Assembly: GCA_019637175.1 (NCBI GenBank)
Contig: JAHBWD010000040.1
Coordinates: forward strand, 1-64,000
Source of the DNA: Labilithrix sp.
GTDB taxonomy: Bacteria; Myxococcota_A; Polyangia; Polyangiales; Polyangiaceae
DNA: 64,000 nucleotides
Direction: 5' to 3'
Shown here in pieces: positions 50,219 to 58,535 of the stretch (position 1 is its first letter; each line of letters begins with the position of its first letter). The notes below the pieces were generated by a model, which saw nothing but the letters and a program-made list of their open reading frames with translations, had not been told where the DNA came from and did not search any database. Position numbers and translations under genes: made by a program.

Positions 50219-51349
50219 CTTCGACTTACAGCCGATGCGCTTCGTCGCGACGACGACGTCGTCGTAGAGGATCGTCTGCGTCTCGGGCGCGTCGAGACCG
50301 TTCGCGATCCGTGCGTCCAGCGACCCCCTCTCGTAGTAGGCGTCGAGGGTGACGCGCTTGACCGCGACCTCGTTGCTGGTGCGGAAGTCGAAGCCCTCGA
50401 ACGGCCCCTGGTCGATGAAGTACGGCCCCCACGTGTGGAAGCTGCTGCGGAGCCACCGTCCGCGCGGCGCCCCAGGCTTGTACTCGCCGACGAGGACGTC
50501 GTTGCGATAAACGGCAAGCTCGCCGTCATGCTGTCCGACGGTGTTCGCCTTCGTCATGATCTCGATGCAGAACCACTGGTCCCGAGGGAACGCCGTCTGC
50601 CCGCTCGGCGAGAAGATGTTCCCGTAGTAGTTCGTCCTGCCTTGATCGCCGGCGCAGCCCGGCACCGCCGAGCCGTCGTTGCATCGGCTCGATCGCATCT
50701 GGTGCCAGTAGACGTACAGGTTGAAGATGCCCGCGTCATTGGCGTCGAGATCGAACCAGAACCCACGGTCTCCGGCCGGGACGGTGTTCGCGAGTCCGTC
50801 GGAGACGTACGATGCGTTGCCGGCCCCGACCCTCACCCAGTGGTGCGGCGTGGCGCTGTTCCCCACGAACCGCGCATAGAAGCGCCAGTAGGCGACGGGC
50901 ACGCGCTGCGGAAACTCGAACTGCGCGGCCGCAGAGACGTACGAGCTGGCGGCGAGTCGCGTGCGACTCACCGAAGCGCGCAGGTACTTCGCTCCACCGT
51001 TTGCGAGACCCGCATCGCTCTGGACCGCGAGCAGCGTCGGGTCGGGCGTGTGGTAGCTCCACCCGGCGAAGTCGCTCTCGAATCCGGAGTAGAAGATCAC
51101 GTTCGGATCGGAGGCGATCCCGACGTCGTTCGGATACCGCGCGCTCAACCCCGTGCCCGGGCCTTCGGGCCCGTCGGCCTTCGGCGGACTGCCGTCCGCG
51201 TCGTCGCTCGACCCACCGTCGATGTCGTTCGCGGCGTTCGCACCGGGACCTTCATCGCCGGCGCCGCGCGAGGAGGGCCCGACTTCGTCGAATCCGGAGC
51301 TCGTGCAGCACGCGAGGGCCAACAACCCGAGGAGGAACGGGGATCGCAT
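50216..51349 (-). CDS. Exported lipoprotein, polysaccharide-lyase-like jelly roll
   Basis: A 377-residue lipoprotein: MRSPFLLGLLALACC (lipobox LACC), an acidic Gly/Asp/Pro-rich linker (DIDGGSSDDADGSPPKADG) and a beta-sandwich domain of about 280 residues. The features VPVAYWRFYARFVGNSATPH, YVYWHQMRSSRCNDGSAVPG, NIFSPSGQTAFPRDQWFCIE and GELAVYRNDVLVGEYKPG look like lyase/lectin (PL14-type) folds with a groove of charged residues. The last strands end TQTILYDDVVVATKRIGC. Function is inferred as carbohydrate binding or cleavage outside the cell. Convergent with 49039. Confidence 0.65.
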   Translation of the reverse strand: MRSPFLLGLLALACCTSSGFDEVGPSSRGAGDEGPGANAANDIDGGSSDDADGSPPKADGPEGPGTGLSARYPNDVGIASDPNVIFYSGFESDFAGWSYHTPDPTLLAVQSDAGLANGGAKYLRASVSRTRLAASSYVSAAAQFEFPQRVPVAYWRFYARFVGNSATPHHWVRVGAGNASYVSDGLANTVPAGDRGFWFDLDANDAGIFNLYVYWHQMRSSRCNDGSAVPGCAGDQGRTNYYGNIFSPSGQTAFPRDQWFCIEIMTKANTVGQHDGELAVYRNDVLVGEYKPGAPRGRWLRSSFHTWGPYFIDQGPFEGFDFRTSNEVAVKRVTLDAYYERGSLDARIANGLDAPETQTILYDDVVVATKRIGCKSK

Positions 51350-51475
51350 CGCCGAACGCCAAGCAGCAATCGGGCCAGCGCGTACGTCGTCGATCGCTCG
51401 ACGTCGGAGCGCTCGCCTCGCGAACGCGACGTTCGCGACGAACCACGCGTTCGTCGAGCTCCGCTGGCGTCGACT

Positions 51476-52948
51476 TCACCGTCCCGCGCCGAGCTTCGCG
51501 AGCGCGATGCGCGCGCGACCTCGGATGACGGGGGATAGATCGACGTCTCCCGCGGCCGCGCGGAGCTGCGCGATCGCGTCGCCGTGGCGCGCGACGAGGC
51601 CGTTCGGATCGAGCGGCGTGAGACCGCAATAGCCGAGCGACAGCTCGCGCTCGACCGGCGACAGAGGTCGGTCCGACGTTCGAAACCGCCGGCGGAGCGT
51701 CGGCGGTTCGACGACCGGCGCCGTATGTCGCTTCCCGTCCGCGGCGAACGCCGTGTAGATCGGCGAGCCCCGGTAGATGCGCTTCTGCGTCGGCGACAGC
51801 GTAGGCGCGCCGCCGGCTGCGCCCGCGGGGAACATGACGTTGCTCCGGTCGGGGCAGCGATCGAGGTCGGCTTCCGCGATCGCTTCGCACTTCGGCGTGT
51901 CGGCGAGGGGATCGAAGCTCGCGCCGTCGAGCTCGGACGTGTGGTTGAGACCGAAGAAGTGCCCGGACTCGTGGAGCATCGTGAGCACGTCCTCGTCTCG
52001 CGACGAGAACGTCGCGATGATGATCCCCGAGACGCCTCGACCGAAGACGGTCGCCGCGCCCGGGATCCCGGGAGAGATGCCGGCGGCGACGACGTCGCCC
52101 TGCTCGAGGAGGCGGTTCGTGAAGAGCACGTGGAGCGCTCGCGTGCCGTCGCGCGCTCCGCTCGAGACCGCGAAGCCCTCGGCCAGCTCTTGCTCGTCGA
52201 TCTCGGCGAGCTTGGCAGGCGCCGCGTGGAACACGACGTCCCCGCGCTCGATGCCGAGCAGCTGGCTCGTGAGCGCGAAGAAGAGATCGACCCGCTCCGC
52301 GATCTTCCCGTTCGTGGCGGCCTTCGACGGATCGACCTTCGCGCCGCCGACCACGAGGCCGATCGGAACGTGAATGTGGAGCTCGAGCTCGCCGCCGTGG
52401 AACGCGCCGTCTCCGCTCGACTGGATCCGCACCTTCGCCTTCACCTTCGGCGTCGCGCTCGGATCCTTGTCGACGCCGAAGCGCACCTTCCACGTCCCCG
52501 GCGGGAGGAGATCCGCCACGGCTTCGCTCTGAGGCACGCTCGCGGCGGCGATCGTGTCGAACACGGCGGTGCTCGTCACGGTCGTGCCGCCCACGGGCGT
52601 GAAGCGCGCGTGGACCGTCTTGCCGTTCGGATCGACGATGCGCTCGACGCCGTAGGGCCGGCGCTGGTCGAAGTCGCGAGCGTCGCCCTCCATGACGACG
52701 TTGAAGCCGAGCGCGCCTTCGGGCACCACGAACGGCACGTCGACGCCCGCCTGGACCTCACCGAGATCGACGACGAGCCGATCCGGTGACTCCCGCGGTA
52801 GGAGGACGCGCTCCTTCTCGCCATCCGCGCTCTCGTCCTGCGGAGGGCCGTCCGGCGGCGTGGCTTTCTGGCGGATGACGACATGCTCCGTGCACGCCAG
52901 CGGCAGAACCAGCGCGCACGCGACGAGCCCGACGAGCTTCGACACCAT
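51476..52948 (-). CDS. Exported metzincin-type metalloprotease (lipoprotein)
   Basis: A 490-residue lipoprotein: signal VGLVACALVLPLAC with lipobox PLAC. Near residue 333 is TMLHESGHFFGLNHTSELDG, the zinc motif HExxHxxGxxH of metzincins (His of HESGH, Glu, second His, and the third ligand His of GLNH). A Met-turn may be in SNVMFPAG about 40 residues later. The N-terminal 250 residues hold beta domains (GVERIVDPNGKTVHARFTPV, GTWKVRFGVDKDPSATPK). It is probably a secreted protease, perhaps against prey or its own proteins. The ATG at 52948 is selected because the reading frame upstream is the shadow of another gene. Similar exported proteins surround it. Confidence 0.85.
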   Translation of the reverse strand: MVSKLVGLVACALVLPLACTEHVVIRQKATPPDGPPQDESADGEKERVLLPRESPDRLVVDLGEVQAGVDVPFVVPEGALGFNVVMEGDARDFDQRRPYGVERIVDPNGKTVHARFTPVGGTTVTSTAVFDTIAAASVPQSEAVADLLPPGTWKVRFGVDKDPSATPKVKAKVRIQSSGDGAFHGGELELHIHVPIGLVVGGAKVDPSKAATNGKIAERVDLFFALTSQLLGIERGDVVFHAAPAKLAEIDEQELAEGFAVSSGARDGTRALHVLFTNRLLEQGDVVAAGISPGIPGAATVFGRGVSGIIIATFSSRDEDVLTMLHESGHFFGLNHTSELDGASFDPLADTPKCEAIAEADLDRCPDRSNVMFPAGAAGGAPTLSPTQKRIYRGSPIYTAFAADGKRHTAPVVEPPTLRRRFRTSDRPLSPVERELSLGYCGLTPLDPNGLVARHGDAIAQLRAAAGDVDLSPVIRGRARIALAKLGAGR

Positions 52949-53028
52949 CGAAGGTGGCTCGAAGCAGCGAGCATGCCGCGAGGCGATGCGACGACGACGA
53001 CCGAGATCCCTCGCCGCCGGTGCGACGC

Positions 53029-54195
53029 CTAGGGGCGCTTCATCTCGCTGATCGCGACGCGGCCGTACACGTACGAGATGTCGCGGCCGAACGTGCCCGC
53101 GGGATCGAGCGCGCGGATGCGGAGGTGCCGCGCGTCGCCGACGCGCGCGAGATCGGGCAGCGGGCTCGCGTTGCCGGCGGAGGCCGACGCGAGGAGCACG
53201 GCGCGGCCTTCGCCCGCGCGGCCGACGGCGACCGAGCACGTCGGCGGGCCGATCTTGTTGCAGCCGAGGATGATGACGAGCTCTTCGTTCGCGACGGGCG
53301 ACCACTTCCACGCGCGCTCGAAGTGGTTGGCCTCGGTGCCGATCGCGGGGCGGAGCACCGGCTCCCACGCCTCGTGGAGATCTTCCGGGCTCTTGACGCC
53401 GGCGATGCCGGGCGAGCCCTTGAGCGCGAGCGGCACGACGGCTTCGTTCTTCGCGCCCGCGCAGCAGCGGAGGCCCATGGTGGGCGACTTCTTCGCCGGC
53501 GGTCGGCCGATCGCGTTGGCGCACCGCGCGACGAGCTCGCCGGCGACCGCGTTGCCTCCGCGCAAGACGCCGAGGTTGCGCTCCTTCTCGCCGCGGCCCC
53601 AGCCGCTGTCGGTCCACTCCCAGACGCCGCCGTGCATGTCGGACACGCCGAAGCCGCTCTTGCAGAGCGCGTGCTCTCCGCTCGGTCGACGCGCCGCCTC
53701 TTCGCTCGACACGCCGGTGCCGCAGGTCGCGGCGCGGTACGTCTCGCCGTACTCGTAGGGCAAGTTGTCGGGGCCCTTGCACGATCGCTCCCACTCGAGC
53801 TCGGTGCAGAGGCGCTTGCCCTTCGCGACGCAGAGCCGCTCGGCCTCGTCGCGCGTCACGTTCGACGTCGGGATCGCGCCGGGCTCGTTGGGGTAGGGCA
53901 AGAGATCGATGTAAAATCCACTCATCTCGACGGCGACGCCGGCGGGCTCTTCCTCGGCGACGCGCGGGACGCGATCAGCGGGCGTTCCCGCGCGCAGCGT
54001 GCCCGGCGGGATCCACGCCATGCCGGGGCGCGGCGCGCCGGAGTCGCCCGCGGCCGAGGCCGGTCGGATCACGATCGCCGGCGCCGACGCCGACGCCGAC
54101 GCGCCGCTCGACGCGCCGTCGGGTGCGCGCTTGCACGACGCGAGCGCGAGCCCGAGCACGAAGACGACGCCGAGAGAGCGAGCGCGGAGGGTCAC
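53029..54195 (-). CDS. Formylglycine-generating-enzyme-like lipoprotein (SUMF1 fold)
   Basis: A 388-residue lipoprotein starting at GTG: signal LGVVFVLGLALASC with lipobox LASC. Residues about 55-250 show the SUMF1 pattern: PGMAWIPPGTLRAGTP, VEMSGFYIDLLPYPN, SNVTRDEAERLCVAKGKRLC, TELEWERSCKGPDNLPYEYG, DMHGGVWEWTDS and LRGGNAVAGEL. These match FGE-sulfatase proteins, which oxidise Cys in sulfatases; in bacteria many exported members have other roles such as binding or glycan modification. The catalytic Cys pair is not clear, so enzymatic activity is uncertain. The C-terminal 130 residues are an additional beta domain. It starts 1 base after the stop of the NtrC-type gene on the same strand. 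Confidence 0.8.
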   Translation of the reverse strand: MTLRARSLGVVFVLGLALASCKRAPDGASSGASASASAPAIVIRPASAAGDSGAPRPGMAWIPPGTLRAGTPADRVPRVAEEEPAGVAVEMSGFYIDLLPYPNEPGAIPTSNVTRDEAERLCVAKGKRLCTELEWERSCKGPDNLPYEYGETYRAATCGTGVSSEEAARRPSGEHALCKSGFGVSDMHGGVWEWTDSGWGRGEKERNLGVLRGGNAVAGELVARCANAIGRPPAKKSPTMGLRCCAGAKNEAVVPLALKGSPGIAGVKSPEDLHEAWEPVLRPAIGTEANHFERAWKWSPVANEELVIILGCNKIGPPTCSVAVGRAGEGRAVLLASASAGNASPLPDLARVGDARHLRIRALDPAGTFGRDISYVYGRVAISEMKRP

Positions 54196-54196
54196 G

Positions 54197-55621
54197 TCAG
54201 TCCGCTTTGTCGGGACCTTCGCGCAGGCCCAGCTCCTTCATCTTGAGCTGAAGGCCCTTGCGCGAGATCTTGAGGAGGCGCGCGGCGTGGGTGACGTTGT
54301 TGTTCGTCTGCTTGAGCGCGCGGCTGACGAGATCGCGCTCGAGGCGGCTCATCGCGACCTTCACGTGCTCCTTGAGCCCGCCCTCGGCGGGCAAGGACAT
54401 GTCGCTCGACGGCGCGTCGGCCGCCGGCGCCACCGAGCCCGCGCTCCCTCGGAGCTCGCCCGGCAGATCTTCGACGCGGAGCTTGTGCGCGTCGCAGAAG
54501 AGCACCGCGCGCTCCATCACGTTCTCGAGCTCGCGGATGTTGCCTGGCCACGAGTAGGCCGAGAGGAGATCGAGCGCCTCCGGCTCGACGCCGCCGACCT
54601 GCTTCTTGAGGCGGCCGTTGAACTTCGCGAGGAAGTGATCGACGAGCAGCGGGATGTCGCTGCCGCGCTCGCGCAGCGCGGGCAGGCGGATCGACACGAC
54701 GTTGAGCCGGTAGAACAGGTCTTCGCGGAACGCGCCCTGCGAGATCAGCTTCTTCAGATCGCGGTTGGTCGCCGCGACGAGACGGACGTCGACGCGCATC
54801 GTCTTGATGCCGCCGACGCGCTCGAACTCGCTCTCCTGGAGCGCGCGGAGCAGCTTGACCTGCATCTCGACGGGGATCTCGCCGATCTCGTCGAGGAAGA
54901 GCGTTCCCCCGTTGGCGAGCTCGAAGCGACCGGGCTTGCTCGAGACGGCGCCGGTGAACGCGCCACGCTCGTAGCCGAAGAGCTCGCTCTCGATGAGCTC
55001 CTTGGGGATCGCGGCGCAGTTGACCTTGATGAACGGCTTGGTGCTGCGCGACGAGTGATCGTGGAGCGCGCGCGCGACGAGCTCCTTGCCCGTGCCGCTC
55101 TCGCCGGTGATGAGCACGGTCGTCGGGCTGTCGGCGACGCGCTCGAGCACGGCGTAGAGATCCGTGAGGCCCGACGACTCGCCGATGATGCCGAAGCGCG
55201 CGCCCGGCTCGTCTTTCTGCGCGGTCGACGCCTCTTCTTCGGCGAGCTGGCGCGTCTTGAGCGCCTTCGCGACGACCTGGCGCACCTCGTCTTTGTCGAA
55301 GGGCTTGGTGAGGTAGTCGAAGGCCCCGAGCTTGAGCGCCTCGACCGCGGTGTCGACGGTGCCGTGCGCCGTGATCATCACGATGGGCAGCTCGGGCGCC
55401 TCGCGGAGGGCCTCGCGGAGCAGCGTCATGCCGTCGACCTTCGGCATCTTGAGATCGGTGACGACGAGGTCGATGTGGTGCTCGCGCAAGACGGCGAGCC
55501 CCTGCTCTCCGTCCTCGGCGAGCATCACGTCGTAGCCGTCGCGCGAGAGCTGGGCGGCGAGGATCTTCCGCAGGTTCGGCTCGTCGTCGACGATCAAGAC
55601 CTGCTTCTTCTCGGGGAGCAT
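54197..55621 (-). CDS. NtrC-family sigma-54-dependent response regulator (orphan)
   Basis: A 474-residue activator. Receiver about 5-125 (DDE at 12-14, Asp56 in VVTDLKMP, Lys107). AAA+ Walker A GESGTGKE (173-180), GAFTGA (220-225), Walker B LFLDEIG. C-terminal Fis-type helix (NNVTHAARLLKISRKGLQLK). It has all parts needed to activate sigma-54 promoters on phosphorylation. No histidine kinase is next to it; the neighbour on the same strand is the FGE-like lipoprotein 1 base away, so it heads that operon and may regulate exported proteins downstream. The closest kinases are more than 10 kb off. Confidence 0.93.
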   Translation of the reverse strand: MLPEKKQVLIVDDEPNLRKILAAQLSRDGYDVMLAEDGEQGLAVLREHHIDLVVTDLKMPKVDGMTLLREALREAPELPIVMITAHGTVDTAVEALKLGAFDYLTKPFDKDEVRQVVAKALKTRQLAEEEASTAQKDEPGARFGIIGESSGLTDLYAVLERVADSPTTVLITGESGTGKELVARALHDHSSRSTKPFIKVNCAAIPKELIESELFGYERGAFTGAVSSKPGRFELANGGTLFLDEIGEIPVEMQVKLLRALQESEFERVGGIKTMRVDVRLVAATNRDLKKLISQGAFREDLFYRLNVVSIRLPALRERGSDIPLLVDHFLAKFNGRLKKQVGGVEPEALDLLSAYSWPGNIRELENVMERAVLFCDAHKLRVEDLPGELRGSAGSVAPAADAPSSDMSLPAEGGLKEHVKVAMSRLERDLVSRALKQTNNNVTHAARLLKISRKGLQLKMKELGLREGPDKAD

Positions 55622-55681
55622 CGCGGCCGCGAGCTTAGCAGGCTCGTCTGCGCCTCGATACAGGGCCGCTCAGCGCGCGTC

Positions 55682-56992
55682 TCAGCGCATTTCCACCGCG
55701 ATCCGGTGGACGTGGAGGCGCGCCTTGGCGCCGGCGGAGTGGCCGATCGCGCCGATCCGGACGGAGACGATGTCGAGCGCCTTGAGGTCGAGCAGGTGCG
55801 GGTCGTAGGCCTTGCCGTCGATGGTGGCCTGGCCCATCCCCGTCGCCGCGTCGTAGCGGAGCTCACACGAGAGGCGGTGAGGCAGCGCGACCTCGGCGCC
55901 GCGATCGAACGCGAGTCCGCCGTTCGCGTTCCACGCGCCGGCGGCGAAGACGCTCGCCTCCGCTTTGTGGCGCACGACGCCGACGTCGAACACGCGATCG
56001 GCGCTCGTCCACGCGCTCGCGCCCATGAGGCCGACGAAGAGCGTCGCGTCTTCGAGATCCTCGACGGTGAGCTCGGCGGCGATGCGGAAGCCGTGGAGAG
56101 GAAAGGGGAACGTCTTGATGAGGAAGATGAACGACGGGTCGACGATGATCCCGCGCATCTTCGCGTCGACGAGGAGGCCCTTGCCCTTCTCGATGTGAAC
56201 GTCCGTCGTGCCGAGATCGGGCTGGGGGAGCTCGAACGACCAACGCTTGACGTCGACGAACTCGCCCGAGAACGTCTCGTCGAAGCTCTTGAGGATCGCC
56301 CAGTCGAGCGTGTGCATCTCGAGGCCGTCGAGCTCGACGGAGACCTTCGGCGTGTCGCTGCGGAGGCGCGCGCCGAACACGATGCGCGCCTCGGTGCCCT
56401 GGAACCATCCGGCGTGGACGCCGAGGAGCGGGCGGCCGTCGAGCGCCGCGCTGATCATGCCGTGCACGGGCGTGAACTGCACCGCGAGCGTGTGCCACTC
56501 GCCGGGCGCGGCCTCGACGCGGGCGTCTTGCGAGCCGGTGCCGGCGCGGAGGGGGCCGCTCACGTCGCCGCCGATGCGCACGAAGGGCGCCGCGCCGCCG
56601 ACGAAGCCCGCGGTGACGGTGCGGCCCGTGCCGGTCTGCTCGAAGCCGAGGAAGGTCTCGACGGCGTCGGTGTCGGGCGCGCGGAAGCGGAGCGTGACGA
56701 CGCCGTCGTCGTAGCGCCGCGACGACGTCGCGAAGAGGATCTCGTCGCCGGTCTTGCCGCCGCCCTCGACGACGAGCGCGCCGCCGCGCAGCGCGTGCGA
56801 GAGCTCGCCGTGCTTTCGAACCGTGTACGTCGACGCGAACGCGGCGGGATCGCCGAAGCCGTCGCCGAAATCGCGCGCGTCGGGGCTCATCCGATGCGAC
56901 GCGGCGAAGAGGTGCGCGAAGATGACGTAGAGGAGCGCGAAGCCGCTCACGCCGCCGGTGATCCAGAGGACGATCGATCGCCAGCTACGCAT
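55682..56992 (-). CDS. Membrane-anchored protein with two jelly-roll-like domains
   Basis: A 436-residue protein with an N-terminal membrane helix (about 6-28, IVLWITGGVSGFALLYVIFA) and a large external part. Two beta modules appear: one near 45-215 (GVVTLRFRAPDTDAVETFLG, PGEWHTLAVQFTPVHGMISA) and one near 240-436 (GFRIAAELTVEDLEDATLFV, HRLSCELRYDAATGMGQATI). Both have the look of LamG/concanavalin-type glycan-binding folds, without catalytic signatures. It overlaps the next upstream gene by 8 bases (56985), so it is coupled to the membrane glycosyltransferase-like gene and could act on the same glycan. Confidence 0.65.
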   Translation of the reverse strand: MRSWRSIVLWITGGVSGFALLYVIFAHLFAASHRMSPDARDFGDGFGDPAAFASTYTVRKHGELSHALRGGALVVEGGGKTGDEILFATSSRRYDDGVVTLRFRAPDTDAVETFLGFEQTGTGRTVTAGFVGGAAPFVRIGGDVSGPLRAGTGSQDARVEAAPGEWHTLAVQFTPVHGMISAALDGRPLLGVHAGWFQGTEARIVFGARLRSDTPKVSVELDGLEMHTLDWAILKSFDETFSGEFVDVKRWSFELPQPDLGTTDVHIEKGKGLLVDAKMRGIIVDPSFIFLIKTFPFPLHGFRIAAELTVEDLEDATLFVGLMGASAWTSADRVFDVGVVRHKAEASVFAAGAWNANGGLAFDRGAEVALPHRLSCELRYDAATGMGQATIDGKAYDPHLLDLKALDIVSVRIGAIGHSAGAKARLHVHRIAVEMR

Positions 56993-58457
56993 GGGCGGGC
57001 GTCCTTCGAAGCGATCGAAGCAGATCGGGGGCGTACGCAGCGAGCCACACCATCGGCACGACGAAGAGGGAGGCGCGCGTCGAGAGACCGAAGAGCTTTC
57101 CCCAGTTGAACGCGGCGTCGGCGCGCATGAAGGGAATGAACGAGTCTTGCGCGTTGATCGCGCCGCCGCCGCGCGCGATCGTCGGCAGGATGAGATCGTA
57201 GAGCGGGCTCATGCTGTAGGGATCGCCCTGCGGGAGCTGCACGAGGACGAACGTGGCCGCGAGCATGATGCCGCTGCTCACGATCCCGAGAAGAATCGTG
57301 AGGCCCATCGCCCAGCGTGAACGATCGGCGAAGAACGCGATCGGGAGCATGAAGTAAGGGAGCGCGGGCACGAGGTGACGCGGCCCGACGCTGCCTCCTC
57401 CGTCCCACGCGTAATACGAGAAGGCGAAGAGCAGATAGAGACCGAGCGCAGGCAGCATCACGCGAAGCGGGCGCGCGTCGCGCTTGCTCGCGATCCAGGC
57501 GCCGACGCCGGCGACCGAGAGCGCGAGCACCGGGCAGTAGAAGAGGATGCCGCGATAGGCGCCGACGAGCGTGCCGTACGTCGCGACGCGGCTCGGCATG
57601 CCGATGCCCAGGATGCCGCCGGACATGTGCGCCTTGAAGTACGGCTCGCTGACGTAGACGTACGGCAGCGCGAACTTGCCGTACGCCCAGATCAGGAACG
57701 CGGCGTGGACGATCAGCACGGGCGCGCCGCCGACGCCCGCCCAGAGCAGGGTTCGACCGAGGCTCTTCAGCGGGCGCGCGCGATCGAACGTCCACGCGAG
57801 GAGGCCGGTGCCGAACGCGGTCACGAGGAGCGCGGTCGGATACTCGACGACGATCGAGAGCGACCAGAGCGCGCCGAGCGTCGCGAGCGTGCGCGGTGAC
57901 TCGAGCTCCTCCTTCTCTCGCGCCTCGAGCGCGAGCACGAACGCGCCGAGCAGGAGCAGCGCGGCGAACTGATGCCCGAACAGCACGGTCGAGAACGGAA
58001 AGGCGAGCGTGCCGAACGCGTACGCGAGCGCGGTCACCTCGGCGGCGCGCTCGGAGCACCCGAGGAAGCGCGCGAGGCGTCGCAAGAGGAGCACGCAGCC
58101 GACGCCGGCCGCCGCGGAGAAGATCAGCGAGAGGAAGTAGAGCTTCGCGTTCTGCGTGTCGCGCGATCGAGGATCGATCCGGAAGACGGCGTCGGCGCCG
58201 CGCATGATCGCGAACGGTACGACGGAGAGGAGCGACACGCCCGGCGCCTTGTCGGCGTAGAAGCGGTCGTTCTTGTAGCCCTTGTCGATCGTGCGGTAGT
58301 GCACGGGCGTGATGTCGGGCGCGCGCCGCTCGACGAGCGCTTCGGTGAGCGCGAAGCGCGTCGCTTGGTTCGGATCTCCCCCGGAGAAGAAGTAAGCGTA
58401 CGTGAAGGCCACGACGAGCCACAGTCGTGCGCGGCCGAGCCACGTGATCGAGCGCAT
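56985..58457 (-). CDS. Polytopic membrane protein, glycosyltransferase-39-like
   Basis: A 490-residue protein with about 11 membrane helices. Early external sequence NQATRFALTEALVERRAPDI and YKNDRFYADKAPGVSLLS is the acceptor-type loop seen in dolichyl-phosphate-mannose and undecaprenyl-linked sugar transferases, with acidic residues (ASP and Glu in TEALVE and YADKAPG) that could coordinate metal or base. The remaining helices (LLLRRLARFLGCSERAAEVT, GLYLLFAFSYYAWDGGGSVG) match the GT-C fold. It should use a lipid-linked sugar donor at the inner membrane. Divergent from the plus-strand glycosyltransferase-like operon. Its end overlaps the 55682 gene start. Confidence 0.7.
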   Translation of the reverse strand: MRSITWLGRARLWLVVAFTYAYFFSGGDPNQATRFALTEALVERRAPDITPVHYRTIDKGYKNDRFYADKAPGVSLLSVVPFAIMRGADAVFRIDPRSRDTQNAKLYFLSLIFSAAAGVGCVLLLRRLARFLGCSERAAEVTALAYAFGTLAFPFSTVLFGHQFAALLLLGAFVLALEAREKEELESPRTLATLGALWSLSIVVEYPTALLVTAFGTGLLAWTFDRARPLKSLGRTLLWAGVGGAPVLIVHAAFLIWAYGKFALPYVYVSEPYFKAHMSGGILGIGMPSRVATYGTLVGAYRGILFYCPVLALSVAGVGAWIASKRDARPLRVMLPALGLYLLFAFSYYAWDGGGSVGPRHLVPALPYFMLPIAFFADRSRWAMGLTILLGIVSSGIMLAATFVLVQLPQGDPYSMSPLYDLILPTIARGGGAINAQDSFIPFMRADAAFNWGKLFGLSTRASLFVVPMVWLAAYAPDLLRSLRRTPAHA

Positions 58458-58535
58458 CGGAAGGCGCGCATGCTACAGTGCACGCGCCGGTGCAGCAATC
58501 GAAGGAGTGCTGGTGAGGATGAAACCGAGGCGCTC

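Noticed and set aside
53999..57109. A 1036-residue plus-strand open frame
   Set aside because: Antisense of NtrC, jelly-roll and membrane-protein genes; repetitive RHR/LEL text without motifs.
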